A stretch of DNA of 64,000 nucleotides from Nemopilema nomurai. Lineage: Eukaryota > Cnidaria > Scyphozoa > Rhizostomeae > Rhizostomatidae. The position numbers and the translations under genes were made by a program. A model generated the notes under the pieces. That model was not told the origin of the DNA and did no database searches. It saw nothing but the letters and a program-made list of their open reading frames with translations. This document shows, piece after piece, positions 1 to 11,834 of the stretch. The stretch's first letter is position 1; every line of letters begins with the position of its first letter. Where the stretch lies: positions 2,425,231 through 2,489,230 of the forward strand of contig ML133495.1 in assembly GCA_003864495.1 (NCBI GenBank). Reading direction: 5' to 3'.

Positions 1-230
1 GAAATGGCCTTTTGTGTATGGTCCACTAAAATAGTTTTCTTTACCATGGGCCAAGACAGGCTTTTTTAGTATGGACCACTTCATCGAGAACTATTTGTGT
101 AAAAAAATTTTGTATTCGTTTTCTGAATTCAAGAATGACATTAAATGATTGCTGCGATTAATTCGCAGATTCAAGTTTACTTTTACTTAGTTAGTAATTT
201 AAAACACAGTTAGTAATTTAATATGCTTAG

Positions 231-449
231 AAACAAGAAGGGGGCTATGATCCCTACTTTTGCATTATCAAAGGCTGGCCCTCATTGCCAAAGCGTAGAA
301 GACAGTCAGTTTCAAATTTTAATCGCTCAATGGAAAAGACAAAATCAGTTGACACATCATTATTTCTGAACGAATTTCTTCCGGAGAATTACATTGAATG
401 CGAAGACAATGTTAACGACTTTTTTCATCCAACTTTATGGCGGATTTGA
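231..449 (+). CDS. Probable 3'-terminal coding exon of an unidentified gene
   Basis: A frame open for 73 codons ends in TGA at 447-449. It starts directly after an acceptor-like cttag (226-230), which is also where the in-frame stop TAG lies, so the frame can only be entered by splicing or at an internal ATG (330). The composition looks protein-like: KQEGGYDPYFCIIKGWP, a basic KRRR patch, then an acidic tail ending FFHPTLWRI. A possible poly(A) signal AATAAA is at 741-746, about 290 bases past the stop, as expected for a last exon. The family is not recognised. The rest of the gene would lie left of the window. The main alternative is a chance open frame. Confidence 0.4.
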   Translation, partial: KQEGGYDPYFCIIKGWPSLPKRRRQSVSNFNRSMEKTKSVDTSLFLNEFLPENYIECEDNVNDFFHPTLWRI

Positions 450-2073
450 AGCAATTCATATTCTAAAAACAGATTACTCCTCATCAAATTCAAATGATTG
501 TTTGTTGACTTCGTTTGAAAATGTTTGAATTTTTTAGTGCTTTTATGCTTCGTTTACATGACATATCCATGCCAGATGTTTTGACGTCACACAGAGACAC
601 AAGACTGTTATTTTTGCCAGAAAAAATTCTTTTCGTTTCCCTACCCTTAGGGTGAACAATGGCATGAACAAGTCCCGAATATTTCTGCCTACAGAAGTCT
701 CACGATTTTATTTGACTTTCCCATTATTTCATAGAACTGAAATAAACCACATGGGCATTAGTCTTTTCCTTTACGAAATACGCTCAGGCTCATCTTTAGA
801 TAGATTCCCATAATGACGCCAGTATACTTCAGATTATAGCGGTAAATTATGTGGTAAGAGCTCTTAATAGTTTAGATTATCTGCTAACTAGTTATTGTAG
901 ATTAGTTTAAGGTGGTGGCTGCGCACCTCTTTGTCTGAATCACATAAAGGTGGCGAGTGTTTGCTGGCAAATCAGGCGAAAGCAGGTCCCAGTCGGCAGT
1001 GCTTCTGCCTTTTTGGCAATTCGGTTTCCTGTCCTCCGAAGTTTTGGCTCCTTAATGTTTCGTATGGAAATTGATGGGGCTCGAGGACTCTGCCCTGATC
1101 GTATTCTGAATGCCTTTACCATAAGTTTGATTCATGTTTAACAGAAAAAATGGCACTCAATAGATGGTTAAATGTTCCAATAAGGTGAGACTTGGCCAAT
1201 ATTGTGGCTTAAACCAACAGAAGGATGACACCATTCCGAGAATTCAAAGCCTGTCACTGCACGAGACTCGACAGGCTAGATTCCTATTTGTCCATCATCT
1301 TCTTGACAGACTGTACATTTAGAAAAATGCTCTCTCTCCAACTATTCTCTTGCCAAGAAACAATACACCACTCGTCTTTAACTGTTGTCAGTAGAATTCA
1401 GTGATGGGAGCCAAAGTATGCTATATCCAATGGTGTAATACATTGAGATGGAAATTCCTTACTGTAATTAGAGTATTTCGAACGTTGGTACGGGTGTTCT
1501 AGCAGGAAAATGAGAAGGGGAATGGGGACCTTTATTTTATTTGAGGTTTCATTCGTCTTATTAAGAGATTGAAATATACTGTTTCTTCGTCTAGACACTG
1601 TAAACTTTGCTCCAAATCTAAATTTTGCGGTTGAGCCTGTCTTTTCAAAGATAACTAACAAAGCTATTCACTGACTTCTGTGAATCCACATTCCAGCATT
1701 AGTAATGTTTATCTGGTCTAGTTTCGTAATCTAGCCTGCACTGAGCGTTGGCGGATCGCTAAAAGAATGAATTGAACCGCTCTAGATCATTGAAAGCATG
1801 GTACTTTCCACGGTTGTTGGCATATCTACTCGTTTAAGTTTCTTTCATGCCAGCAGTTTCTATATCAATTCAGGGTGCCTCTAAAATTGTAAAACAGGGT
1901 CACAAACCTTACCGTTTTAGTTCGTTCGATCAGAAATTTGATACCCCAGGCTAACATTTCATTTTTTTTTCGAATACTTCTAAGCCCTATGCAAGGCAAC
2001 TACTCAAGCTGAAAATAATGAATATATTTGTGCCAAGAAAATGATGAATTAATTGCCTGTCACTTATTTTTAG
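450..2073. other. Mostly non-coding stretch, no confident gene
   Basis: No convincing gene is seen. It holds a perfect palindromic CRE octamer TGACGTCA at 592-599, a locally GC-richer patch at about 930-1140 that is open on both strands, and a weak candidate exon at 1898-1949 (see findings). Confidence 0.4.
592..599. promoter_or_regulatory. Perfect CRE octamer (TGACGTCA)
   Basis: This exact palindromic cAMP-response element is the classical site for CREB and ATF bZIP dimers. It lies just after the putative last exon at 231-449. It is one of five perfect copies found in the window. Function is inferred from the motif only. Confidence 0.3.
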
Positions 2074-2642
2074 ATGATTTAAAAAGATTCCTTGGAACGG
2101 AAGTGACGAGAGAAGGTGTTGGGAGGTAATTTCTGTGTGACTAGATAATTATGATATGATAATACAAATCATACAACTCATACCAAATCATAAAACGATT
2201 ACCTATCAAATCATACAGTTACTACTTATCAAGCAGAGTATTTTTTATGGTTTTAGGTGCATCAAACATTTTTGCTGCCCACTTGAGAGAATTTTTGATA
2301 AACGATCCTTGTGGAAGATTTTGTTATCTTCTCATGATGCAATTTTGTATGTTTAAAGCTTGCTAGTACAGTTGAAGATGTTCTTTAGTTCTCTGTAATA
2401 GCATGTGGCTCCCCAAACTAAACAGTGACAGTGTATAAGCATTTTGGTTGATTTGACACTAATTGCAGCAATTTCTTTACTTTTGCAGAATGTTTGACAT
2501 GTTCCAGCACTTCAATTTGAACAAAAGACTTTTCTATGTACAGTTTGAGTCACTATTGGAGTCCCTTTTCCCTGATAACAAATTTGCTGATATTTTCAAG
2601 AAAATCCATTCAAGGTCAGATGGGATTTCTGTTGCATGCTAA
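2074..2642 (+). CDS. Two probable 3' exons of an unidentified gene
   Basis: Exon A is 2074-2125: acceptor tttttag, donor AG|gtaatt, reading DLKRFLGTEVTREGVG. Exon B starts at 2489 after ttttgcag. Exon A ends in phase 2, and exon B's first base completes an Arg codon, so the joined frame runs into MFDMFQHFNLNKRLFYVQFE and on through LFPDNKFADIFKKIHS. It stops at TAA 2640-2642 unless a weak donor at 2615 (AG|gtcaga) is used. Both splice signals and the phase agree, and the composition is amphipathic-helical, so this looks like a genuine C-terminal domain. The family is not recognised. Earlier exons would lie upstream, possibly 1898-1949 or outside the window. Confidence 0.55.
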
Positions 2643-2930
2643 ATGGAATTAGTCTTGAGTAGTACTTAAAGATGCACAATTAGAAGGTGTTAGTAGCAAT
2701 TAATCCAGTTATATGTATAAATGATTTCATGATGCAATCAAATATTTTTCTTCGCAATCCAAAGCTACTCTAGGGTACCAAGGAAAATTTTCCCAGGTAT
2801 TTTGAAACTTGGAAAAAACACATTTACTTGTTGTTGAAAAATGTGAAGAAATACATTCATAAAGGCAACAGTGTATCAATTAAACATTATGCCTTTTTGA
2901 CACAATACAGGATAAAAAACAGAGTTGCAC

Positions 2931-3180
2931 GACAAGAATGAAATGACATTGAAACAAAAAACCTCTGCACTGGTGAACAGTCATTATTTACTAAATTTCA
3001 TTAATTAACAAGAAATGCTTCTGAACCATTAAAGAGTAGAACTCAGCAAGACAAGATTGAAATGACATTGAAACCAAAGACCTCTGCACTGGTGAACAGT
3101 CATCATTTACTAAATTGCATTAATTAACAAGAAATGCTTCTGAACCATTGTATAGAAGAACTCAGCAAGACAAGATTGAC
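2931..3180. repeat. 119-bp tandem duplication reaching a stop codon
   Basis: Two near-identical 119-bp units, 2931-3049 and 3050-3168, differ by only a few bases. A third partial unit starts at 3169. The repeated block begins with gacaaga(a/t)tga. The right-hand end of the second unit includes the last codons and stop (3162-3164) of the minus-strand phosphatase gene. The extra unit therefore duplicates the end of that coding region plus its 3' flank, downstream of the gene. Confidence 0.85.
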
Positions 3181-4388
3181 AGCAACTTGTCTTCCATTTC
3201 TGCATATGTTTTCCAACTTTTATGCTGTGGAAATTTATGCAAATCTGAAACTGTTTGAAAGCCATTTTGATATTTTATGATAAGTTTTTGGAGGCTGTAG
3301 CCCTCCCTGCAAAGAACATAATCATTTTTACTCAACAACCTTGCAGCACAATAATCCGCTGTTCCATCCCCAACATAAATTTTAGATACATATTGTTGAT
3401 TTTGGGCTTCTTCCAGCCTTTTGACAGCTTCTGAAAGTACATGACCTGAAATTAAAAGAAGAGAAATAAAAGCATTAATCAAACCAGTTTTTTGGCATTA
3501 TTAAAATTAAGTGTTTTGTACCAATGGCAAATCCCAAAAATAGATTGTACTCATCTAAGGAAAATTATTTTGAGACCTTTACCATAGTTTCTTAGACCCC
3601 ATTCTTATAATTTTCTTGAGACATTGTACAGATCCATTTGGCCAATAATAAGAAGCAAGAGGTTGTGAAGATATCTGGTACAGAAAAGAACTGTTTCACC
3701 TCAAAATGTTATATTAAATGTTTTTCTTCTAAAAGCTGGATGCTCCTACAATGTTATAATGGGCATGGCACATATAAGAAATGCAACTTTATTTGTTAAA
3801 TCAATTCTTATCTTTGACGTTGCTAGAATAATGAGCTTCTTTTTCTCCATATTTCTACAAGGGGTGAAGCAAGTTAACTGCTCACCTTTGTTGGATAATT
3901 TTAATGCATTTATGCAACAAACCTTTGCAAAAGTCATTCGGACAATACGCACAGTCGATAACGTTTGAGTGAAATCTTCTAACTGACAAAGAACCGTTTT
4001 CCGTCCATGATGCTGGGTATGTGAAAATATTTTTGAATGTTGACTTGCTGATGCCTGCCATACCCAGAAGAATGTCGATAAAGTATTCATTTGAATGCGA
4101 TAGTATCAACAAGTCAGCCTTTTGCAACTTCCCAAGCCTTGAGAGCATTCGTTTCACAGTATTAGAGATTTCTAATTGATGGATACAATTGTTTATATCT
4201 TCACGAGTCCCTCCTGGTTTGCCAGATATTTTCTGTAGAATCAAATGCATTGTCTCCCCCCAGCCCTTTTCCTCTGACCGATAAGATTTTGAAAATTTTC
4301 TCAAGTCAGGAAACATATCTATAATGACAGAATCTGTGTTGCCATCGATTAAAGTATTATCAAAATCAAAAACTACAAGATTTTCCAT
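3162..4388 (-). CDS. PHOSPHO2: PHOSPHO1/2-type HAD phosphatase, two exons
   Basis: Predicted small-metabolite phosphatase of the haloacid dehalogenase superfamily. PHOSPHO1 hydrolyses phosphoethanolamine and phosphocholine; PHOSPHO2 hydrolyses pyridoxal-5-phosphate. Exon 1 is 4388-3923 (donor AAAG|gtttgt) and exon 2 is 3445-3162 (acceptor tttcag). Phase 1 is conserved across the join, giving about 249 residues, close to the usual 240-270. Motif I is FDFDNTLIDGNTD, with nucleophile Asp8 and acid/base Asp10. The middle has the family signature YCPNDFCKG. The metal-binding motif reads YVGDGTADYC (Asp182, Asp186), where family members normally have GDGxND. The start ATG is the first in frame, directly before motif I. 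No signal peptide is seen, so it is probably cytosolic. The choice between PHOSPHO1 and PHOSPHO2 is uncertain. Confidence 0.88.
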
Positions 4389-7300
4389 TTTTCTTGTTTC
4401 ACTTAGGACAATTGTCGTGACCTCATTGTGAGTATTTTTACAAAGAGGCTACAATGCCAGTTGCATGGCAACCTCGAAAAGGATGAAAAGCAGGCCTTCA
4501 GCAATATCTAAGTTATTTTTGAAAAGTAATTCAACTACAGAATGCATCTTATCGAAATTTCTTGAGTGCAGAAACACCCCTCCCCTATTCTTTCCTCTCG
4601 TAGTCTCGCTACATTTCACCCAATATCAATCACTTCACATGATTCAGTCTCTACCACGCTATTCAATTCACTTGCCCCCCTTACTCTAGTTCCCTCTATT
4701 TATTGTTCTGACTAAATTCAAGTTTCACTTTAAGCTATTAATAGTCAGCATATATGTCTAGTTAGCAATTGCAATAAGTTCAATGCAAGAAATGTCAAGT
4801 AGGAATGTCCAGTTGGAGACGTTGCGATGGAGACGTACTCTGGTAGATAGGGGGCTTTAGTGAACACATCAGTGGACGCTCCGATAAAGCATCGAAAGTG
4901 GCCTTAATCGTCACCAGCAATTTGCGTTAGAATGACTGAGTGGGTGGTCCGATTGCTTACAAATATGATACACCTGTCTAGAAGAAGATAAATGCCAAGA
5001 ACGAGACATTTCAGTCGCTATTTATCTGTACCACAGGAATAGGTTACACTGAAATTGGACGCTCATCATTATGTCATTACCGTTATCAGCTGAAGGTAGA
5101 GGGTGTATCTTTACGTTTTATTTGTTCAATGTTTTATGGTACTATTCAGCAGCATACGTTTTAGAGCCTTTCGTCAGATTCTCCTCAAAATACGAATATC
5201 GGGAAAAAGGCGTATGATAAACAAGAATGCCATATAGCGAATAGTGCTTTTTGCTTACAGAAGAAGGAGTGCAAACCAATTTGAATGACAGAATGATACT
5301 ATCAGTGGCGGCTTTGTAACATTTTGCAACGGAGCTCTGAGCCTATTAACACGTAATCTCCATGTTAAAAATTCCCACGGGGTATGCTTTCTTGCAACTT
5401 ACGAAAACGCCTTGAAATTAGGATCAAATTGGGTTGTTATGTGCTTGTTTGAGGAGGTGCCTGTGTCACCTTTTAAAGATGTTAAACTTAAACCATTGTT
5501 AAAAAGTTGTCAAATTATTCTTCCAAAGATGTCCCTGAATCGTTGCTGAGGCTGCTTAAAAGATTACCATTATCCGCTAAAGCCTACCCAACTTCACATA
5601 CCGAAAATTCAGGTTTGTTGAGAACATCAACTAATTCATAGAAATCTGTGCTGTCTCTCTGACGGTACGTAGCACCTCGAGGGTACGAAGCATCTCGAAG
5701 TTTGGGGAGGTGGAAAGCAATCATGAGGTCGATTTTCAATAGGAAGGTCATTTTAGTATCCGTTGATACCCGATTAGTGAAAAAAATTATATGAAATGGG
5801 GATGTTGTACATTCTGATGTCTGTACATTCTAATAGTTCTCATTCCGGAATTTTACCAAACGAGAATAAAACACAATTGAAGTACAAAGATACAACGCAG
5901 GGTTAATTGCCGTTGGTCAATAACTTACATTATCATGTTCCCAAATATTGCAAGCCACCTATTATATAAGAGAACTTTGCAAGTGGAAATTAAATCCTTT
6001 AAGCCTGTTGTAATTCTGTTGATCTCAGCGGCGTTTAGTCTTTTGGAAATGGCTTTGAGTCTCTGTTTATAAGCTGTTTATTGAGCCTTTAGTTTCTGAT
6101 GAGTAGGGAATCTGTAAGCAAAGGGGAATGGCGTATGTATATAGCTGCGATTGTTCTTGGAAGTATGGGATGCAAACTGTATTCTAACATTAATGTTTGT
6201 GACCATCAATGCTACCGAATGGTGTTTAATGGGAGGGAGAAATTGAGAAACAAGGAATTCCCTTGAAATCTTTACTCTTCACAGATTAAGGTTTTATAAC
6301 ACAGCTCACTACAGAAACCAGACGGAATGACAATGGGAAATTTTGTGAACAAAAGGGACACTTCTTTTATTCACTGTAAAACCTTACGAGTGCTCCCATT
6401 GCCCCTATGTCTCTCGACAGAATTAGAGCAACGCAATTAGAATAAAATGGGAGATATTGATCAATATGTATCACAGGTACAAGAAGATTGTCAAAATTTA
6501 GAAGAGTCATAGACACTAGCTTGTTGTATGTTTCGAGTGGCTTTGTTGATTTCCAACCAACACTGAAGAGGTAATGTCCCTCTTCATGTGTTCAAAAATG
6601 TCTCGCAAGGTATAAGTCTTTTCAACTTATGAACCGTAGAGAACCTGGTTTGAAGTGTCAGGTAGGGCTCTTAAAGCTACGAATAGACGTGGAATGAAAA
6701 CTATTTCTATAGCGAAAAGGATATCTCACATTATCGGCAAAAGTAGAAGTATATATTACACCCACGCTGAATAGTTAGATGACTTGTAAAAGCTATTAGA
6801 AGTTGAACCTTAAGCCACCAATATTTCTTGAAGTGAAAACTATTCGATGACCAAGCACTCAATTAGAACAATCTCGACCAATCATTCATCAACTTCTATT
6901 CTATGAACATATGACTGTTATTTAACTCTAATTACATAATACTTAGTTTACGGTATTTCACAAACGTTTTCTCAATCTACATCATGGCTATCAATAACAT
7001 TGTACATTACAACTACAACCTTAAGAGCTTTTATATATATTCAAAGTTCGTGAAAGCTGCTATTAAGCAATGTACACCGAAGAGTTTCTTGTGTAACAAG
7101 ATCTGATAACATCGGCGGACAACTTTGCTAGACATTTAGAATCAGCGATGGGGCAGTGCTTTTGTAGACGGGAGCTTGGCAGTTTTAACATTGCATACCG
7201 GGATTCAGATACTGTGATTAAACATCCTCTCTTCGCGCATTGAAGGCATGTGGGACTTGGTTATATTCGTGCCAGCTATTAATGATTTCGAATCATTATC

Positions 7301-7730
7301 GGTACACTTTTAAAGCTAGTTTGAATTACATTACATATCAAACTATTACTGCATGACGTTACGAATCAAATGGAAAACGATATTTTGCCAAGAACGATGT
7401 TTCAAGAAACTGTTTATTCCATGCCCAAAGTTGGGTTTAAAGAATAGTGGAAAGCGGCTGATACGCTATTTGGCTAATCCAAATTTACTCATTTTAGGTC
7501 AAATGACACTGCAGCCAATACTTAAAACTCGGACAGTTCTCGAAATACAGCAACTTATGGTATGTGGTCTGATGCTTACGAGTTTTTTCTGCTTTAGTGC
7601 ACAAGCAGTACTAATTCTGATCTTCTATTATTAAGTTATAAAATATATTCATCTCTTCCCTCTCTTTTCCACAATTGTTATCGATGTTGCCTTTGCTTAA
7701 CCCCGAACGAACACACTGCAAGCCAGCACT
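4389..7730. other. Intergenic stretch, nothing convincing
   Basis: This lies between the upstream side of the phosphatase gene and the 3' side of the cystine-knot gene. The few open frames are short, lack splice signals and look random. No repeat family is recognised. Confidence 0.5.
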
Positions 7731-8147
7731 TCATATGCTCGTATTCTTAGTTTTAGAATAGTTGCATGGCATGCAGGAACATTCAGTCGCATCGAACAGT
7801 TGAAAGCTTTGCTGTTTGACAAGCGACTTTGGACAGCTCAGTGTTATGATCCTCGGCTTCCACTTCTTGGGCTGGCAGCAGCTGCAGGTCGTAGGAAACT
7901 CGTGGATCACCTCGTTTTTGCTGGTCAGTCTTGGCCTTGAGCTAGAGAAGCAATATCCCCTGCAGCCAACACCGACTACTTTTGCCCTGGTGCATCCTCT
8001 TCCGTAAATTATCATGATCCCTTGCTTCAGACCACATTTAGTGCCTTTGTACTTTCTAGGGGCTATGTTCTCTGAGACGACAGCTTTGGGTGTACCGAGA
8101 CACACAGGAACCACAGCAAGCAGAATGTAGACGACATAGGGATGCAT
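7731..8147 (-). CDS. Secreted bursicon-like cystine-knot protein
   Basis: A 138-residue protein. ATG at 8147 starts a signal peptide (MHPYVVYILLAVVPVCLG). The mature part has exactly eleven Cys: 38, 52, 62, 66, 88, 90, 91, 105, 123, 125 and 128. The core is C-x13-C-x9-C-x-G-x-C (GCRGYC), then CSCC, a lone Cys, and CSCMPC at the end. This number and spacing is that of the C-terminal cystine knot of bursicon and related glycoprotein-hormone-like or BMP-antagonist ligands. Sequons occur at Asn129 and Asn135. A strong acceptor (caccttcttcag, exon from 8170) lies just upstream, so the start at 8147 is preferred over the in-frame ATG at 8222, and a 5' UTR exon probably lies further right. Probable role: extracellular ligand. 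Bursicon-like is the best guess; a DAN/gremlin-like antagonist is possible. Confidence 0.75.
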   Translation of the reverse strand: MHPYVVYILLAVVPVCLGTPKAVVSENIAPRKYKGTKCGLKQGIMIIYGRGCTRAKVVGVGCRGYCFSSSRPRLTSKNEVIHEFPTTCSCCQPKKWKPRIITLSCPKSLVKQQSFQLFDATECSCMPCNYSKTKNTSI

Positions 8148-8170
8148 GGCAGTATCTTGATTCTTGGTGC
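8148..8170 (-). other. 5' UTR end of the cystine-knot coding exon
   Basis: The minus strand reads a pyrimidine-rich tract ending ttcttcag, followed by GCACCAAG at 8170. This predicts that the coding exon starts here, 23 bases before the ATG. A TATATAAT-like sequence near 8390 on the minus strand could belong to the promoter, but this is weak. Confidence 0.45.
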
Positions 8171-11100
8171 CTGAAGAAGGTGATGTGACATTGACAACGA
8201 CTGCGGTACAACGAATAAACATTTATCAGATTTCTTAGGTTCAGGCAAAAACTCGTAAACAAATTGCGCCCCATGGGGTGCTGTGGCTAAATTAGCGGGT
8301 GGATTATTTGTCACCCCGAAGGAATGGAAATACCACTGAATAAATATTAGCAGGTAGCGTAGTTTTACTTGCTCTAAATGGCTTATTATATATCGAATTT
8401 ATGATGGTAAAACAGATAAGCTATTCACGCTATTCACTTAAAATTAAAGTGGTAGCCAGAAATGGACAAGGGCTCTCGCAGGGGAAGCTCTTTCATTGGC
8501 AGAAGCTGCACGGACATGTTTGAAGATCGTGGTTTGTGCCTAATGATCCATTTAGGGTATAGAAAGCTTGACACGCGCCATTCACATTTGGCCTTCGACT
8601 TCACAAGGGCCAACAAGAACAAGACATCCATTTGAAATAGTCGAACAATTAATGGACATTTGCTAACTACACACTCTGAACTGATACCGCTCTTTCTCGC
8701 CATTGTGATGAATTGACGCATTTCTACTGAATATAGTTTTAAGTGACAAGCTGACAACGACAAATAAAATCCAAGTGTTTTAAGTGCCTAGCCTACCTAA
8801 CATGGAAGGATCAAAGCGCGTATTTTTCGTTTTAACCTTACTGGAAGGATCCCTTATTAGAAGTTTCGTAATTAGTGCGGTAAATGACTAAGGAACTTTA
8901 CTATTACATATAATGATATGATAGAAGGATCCCTTTAGTATTGTGACGCTTTTAATCTTTTTTTCAAGTTTTCAAGTGCCAAAATTTGCGGACAGCAGTT
9001 TATTTCTAACGATGCACTTGGATATGGAATCTTCAGTACCTGCGAAGAAATATTGCGTTTAAAAAAGTATAAAAAACGGTTGAAAGTGGGAGCGCGAAAA
9101 GGGGCCAATTTTCCTAAAGCAGGGGCATATTGAAAGAAGATTTGAAGTTGTGCAAAGCTTGTAAGTAGAATAGTGGATATAATGTGAATGTTTTCATTTC
9201 TCTGTATCCGTGCGAGTAGGTTATCTGACTTCATTTTTCTACGAGTTTGATTACCTAGAACCGAATACATACTCTCCTAGTGTATGGAAGTGTGCAAACA
9301 TGCATTTAATTAGTCGTATCACACAAATTGGTGTTGCGACATTTCCAATAAAGATCGATAAAAATCGGAGTATCATTGGAATATTGGATATTGGCAAGTT
9401 TAAAGACACGAACCGTGCTAACATACATTCAATGATTAGACAGTAAATTCCGAAAAGAAATTATACATGCTTTTGTTTGAGCAAATCTTTTATTTTCAGC
9501 TGGTAATCCAAAGAGGATCTTCCTCCATTGAAAGAGTTGAAGGAAGAAATGAATTTCTTAAACAATTCAGCTCTTTTCATCAACATCTAAAATAACAGGT
9601 GAGCTATTTTTGCTGCCAAATTCCAACACTCTATAAACCATTTGATGGCAATTGGCCAGGTATCCCCTTGAGCTTTTGGCAACCTGACCGAGCATGCGCT
9701 ATTTGATGATGGCTAATGTATTGTCAAAGAAAAACCCAGCGCATCCTATTTCACGAATCACGAATTCTGTACGAGGAACAAAATCTTTTTAGAATGCGTT
9801 AAGATATGTTAGTTCTGAGCTTGTCGTAATACTAGCTCTAGAACTAATTGTTCTAATGCCACAGTGTCCTACGTCAACGTCGACTTTTATGACGCCCGAA
9901 TTTCTAATGAACCAACTAAAAAAATTGATATGAATGGCCACTTTAAACAAAAGGAACAACAGGACGAAAGATTAATTACTACCTTCTTTCTCCATTTTAC
10001 TCCATTTTATCTACCCTCTTTCAATAAGGCTTTGAAGTGTTTACTGGCCATAACTATCGCGAACAACACTCTACTAACAAATTCTCATGTTTACTAAAAT
10101 GCTTCATTTGCTATACATATTGAGTTGCCTTGTTGATACCAGAAGGTGTACTGGTGAATGTGAATGAAGCAACGCATGCTTATGCGTAAAACACCAGTTA
10201 ATTCATTTCGAACTGGAAGCCAAAGTTGGCTTAAACATGAACGTCCTGGTGCATCTGTCCAAATGGAAACACGGAGTGTGCTCAAGTGATCGCTCACATG
10301 ATTTAGAGACGATGAACCCGTGCGAGAAACTCACAATGTAGAATGTTACTCATTCATTTTGATAATAGAGTATGCTTTTGATAACTGTAGGAAGATTCTC
10401 GGTTTTAACCTGGTGATGTTTTCCCCGGTATCTGAATCGCGTTTAAATGCACAATACAATGTCATGAAAGTTTCTTGAGCCATTGTTTTGCCATACGGGA
10501 AGGAATGTTAGACTCAACTGGGAAACTTCTCTAGAGACAACAAGACAGTTTTTTAACTTGAATTATATTTCTGCACAAGATTAAACTTTTAGGAGTAGAA
10601 TGGATCGCTTAGTCTCCCCCTCGTTCGCTTTCAAAACACCCGGCTCATCATGGCAATTGGCACTTAGGTCATTAGAGGCTTCAAGCACGTAGAAAAATGC
10701 AATTGAAAGCTTTTATCGCAGCACTCAACCATCATAAAATATCTTCAACAGTTGGTTGTTACCTACATGCTAATAGGTGCAGTGTCTAAGTGTGCACTTT
10801 TCAAATCCCTACTTCACCCGGTCCGAGCAAATGCAAGGAAGCATCCAAATAACGTTACAGAAGGCTCTAAACTTGACTTTCAAAAGGCACTAACAAACAC
10901 GAACACACAGCGATGAAGTATTCATTTCTAGCTATATCAGAAAGCGTTGTGCCCCGAAGTCAAGCTTTCCTGGAGTTTATCGTCAGGCTCCGCCATGTTG
11001 GAATACAATTTCACCAAGTTATAGTGACCGCGTCAATCGCAGGCCACTGTACAATAAAGTGAGGTTGGGACCCAGCCAGTGCTTCTAGCCACTTGTCAGC

Positions 11101-11790
11101 TTAAATTGTGGACTTCATCAATAAAGAATGCAAATAGCAGCTGAGCAATAAAGATTCCGGGCCGATGTGAAGCTGGCCAGTTTACAGTGAAAACATGGAC
11201 TTACGTTTTGCTTGCCTCCAGGCCACAGGTAGCGTCCCCAATGTAGCTTCAAGAAGTCGTTGAGGATCACACAAGCAGTTTGACTATGAGTAAATTTATT
11301 ACTAAGAATCTTTTAAATCGGATTTATGTCATCAGCCACTAAACTATCTACTGGCAGTGTTAGCCAATCATGCTCTTAGACAGCATTAGACGAAAATAGC
11401 TGCTTTCACCACGAGTAATACTTTCAAAGGAACTAGACATCCGGCCCCGTATCAGTTTCACAGGTATATATAGTTACTTGGTCGATTAACCTTGATGCTG
11501 CCTTTTATCACCTCCAATCTTGTGTGCATGCTAAAAATAATAGACTTACCACTGTTTGAATAACTCGTGTCACAGGCGATCTGGACGCCTTTTGTGCCAT
11601 ATTCCAGACTCTGCTGCCCTTTCAATCACAGGCTTTTTCCCAACCATCTTCTCCATGTCAAACAAGTTGATAGCGAGCAGCAATTCCTATGTAAACATGG
11701 CCGTTCCAACTCACAAGATGCAGAACCATCATGCCTCAGTTCATCTGTGGTCGATTTAAAGTAAAGCAACACTGCGACCGAAAATTCCAA

Positions 11791-11834
11791 GGGGGTTGGG
11801 GGTGGTGGGGTGCGGATGGGTGATGGTGGGGATG
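11791..11834 (+). other. G-rich tract with quadruplex potential
   Basis: Several runs of three to five G in close succession (GGGGG, GGGGG, GGGG, GGG, GGGG) separated by short loops fit the usual G-quadruplex pattern on the plus strand. It lies about 3.9 kb upstream of the bZIP start codon. Function is unknown. Confidence 0.55.

Noticed and set aside
8148..8222. Upstream ATG (8222) of the cystine-knot frame as the start
   Set aside because: A strong splice acceptor lies between it and the ATG at 8147, and the signal peptide starts exactly at 8147.
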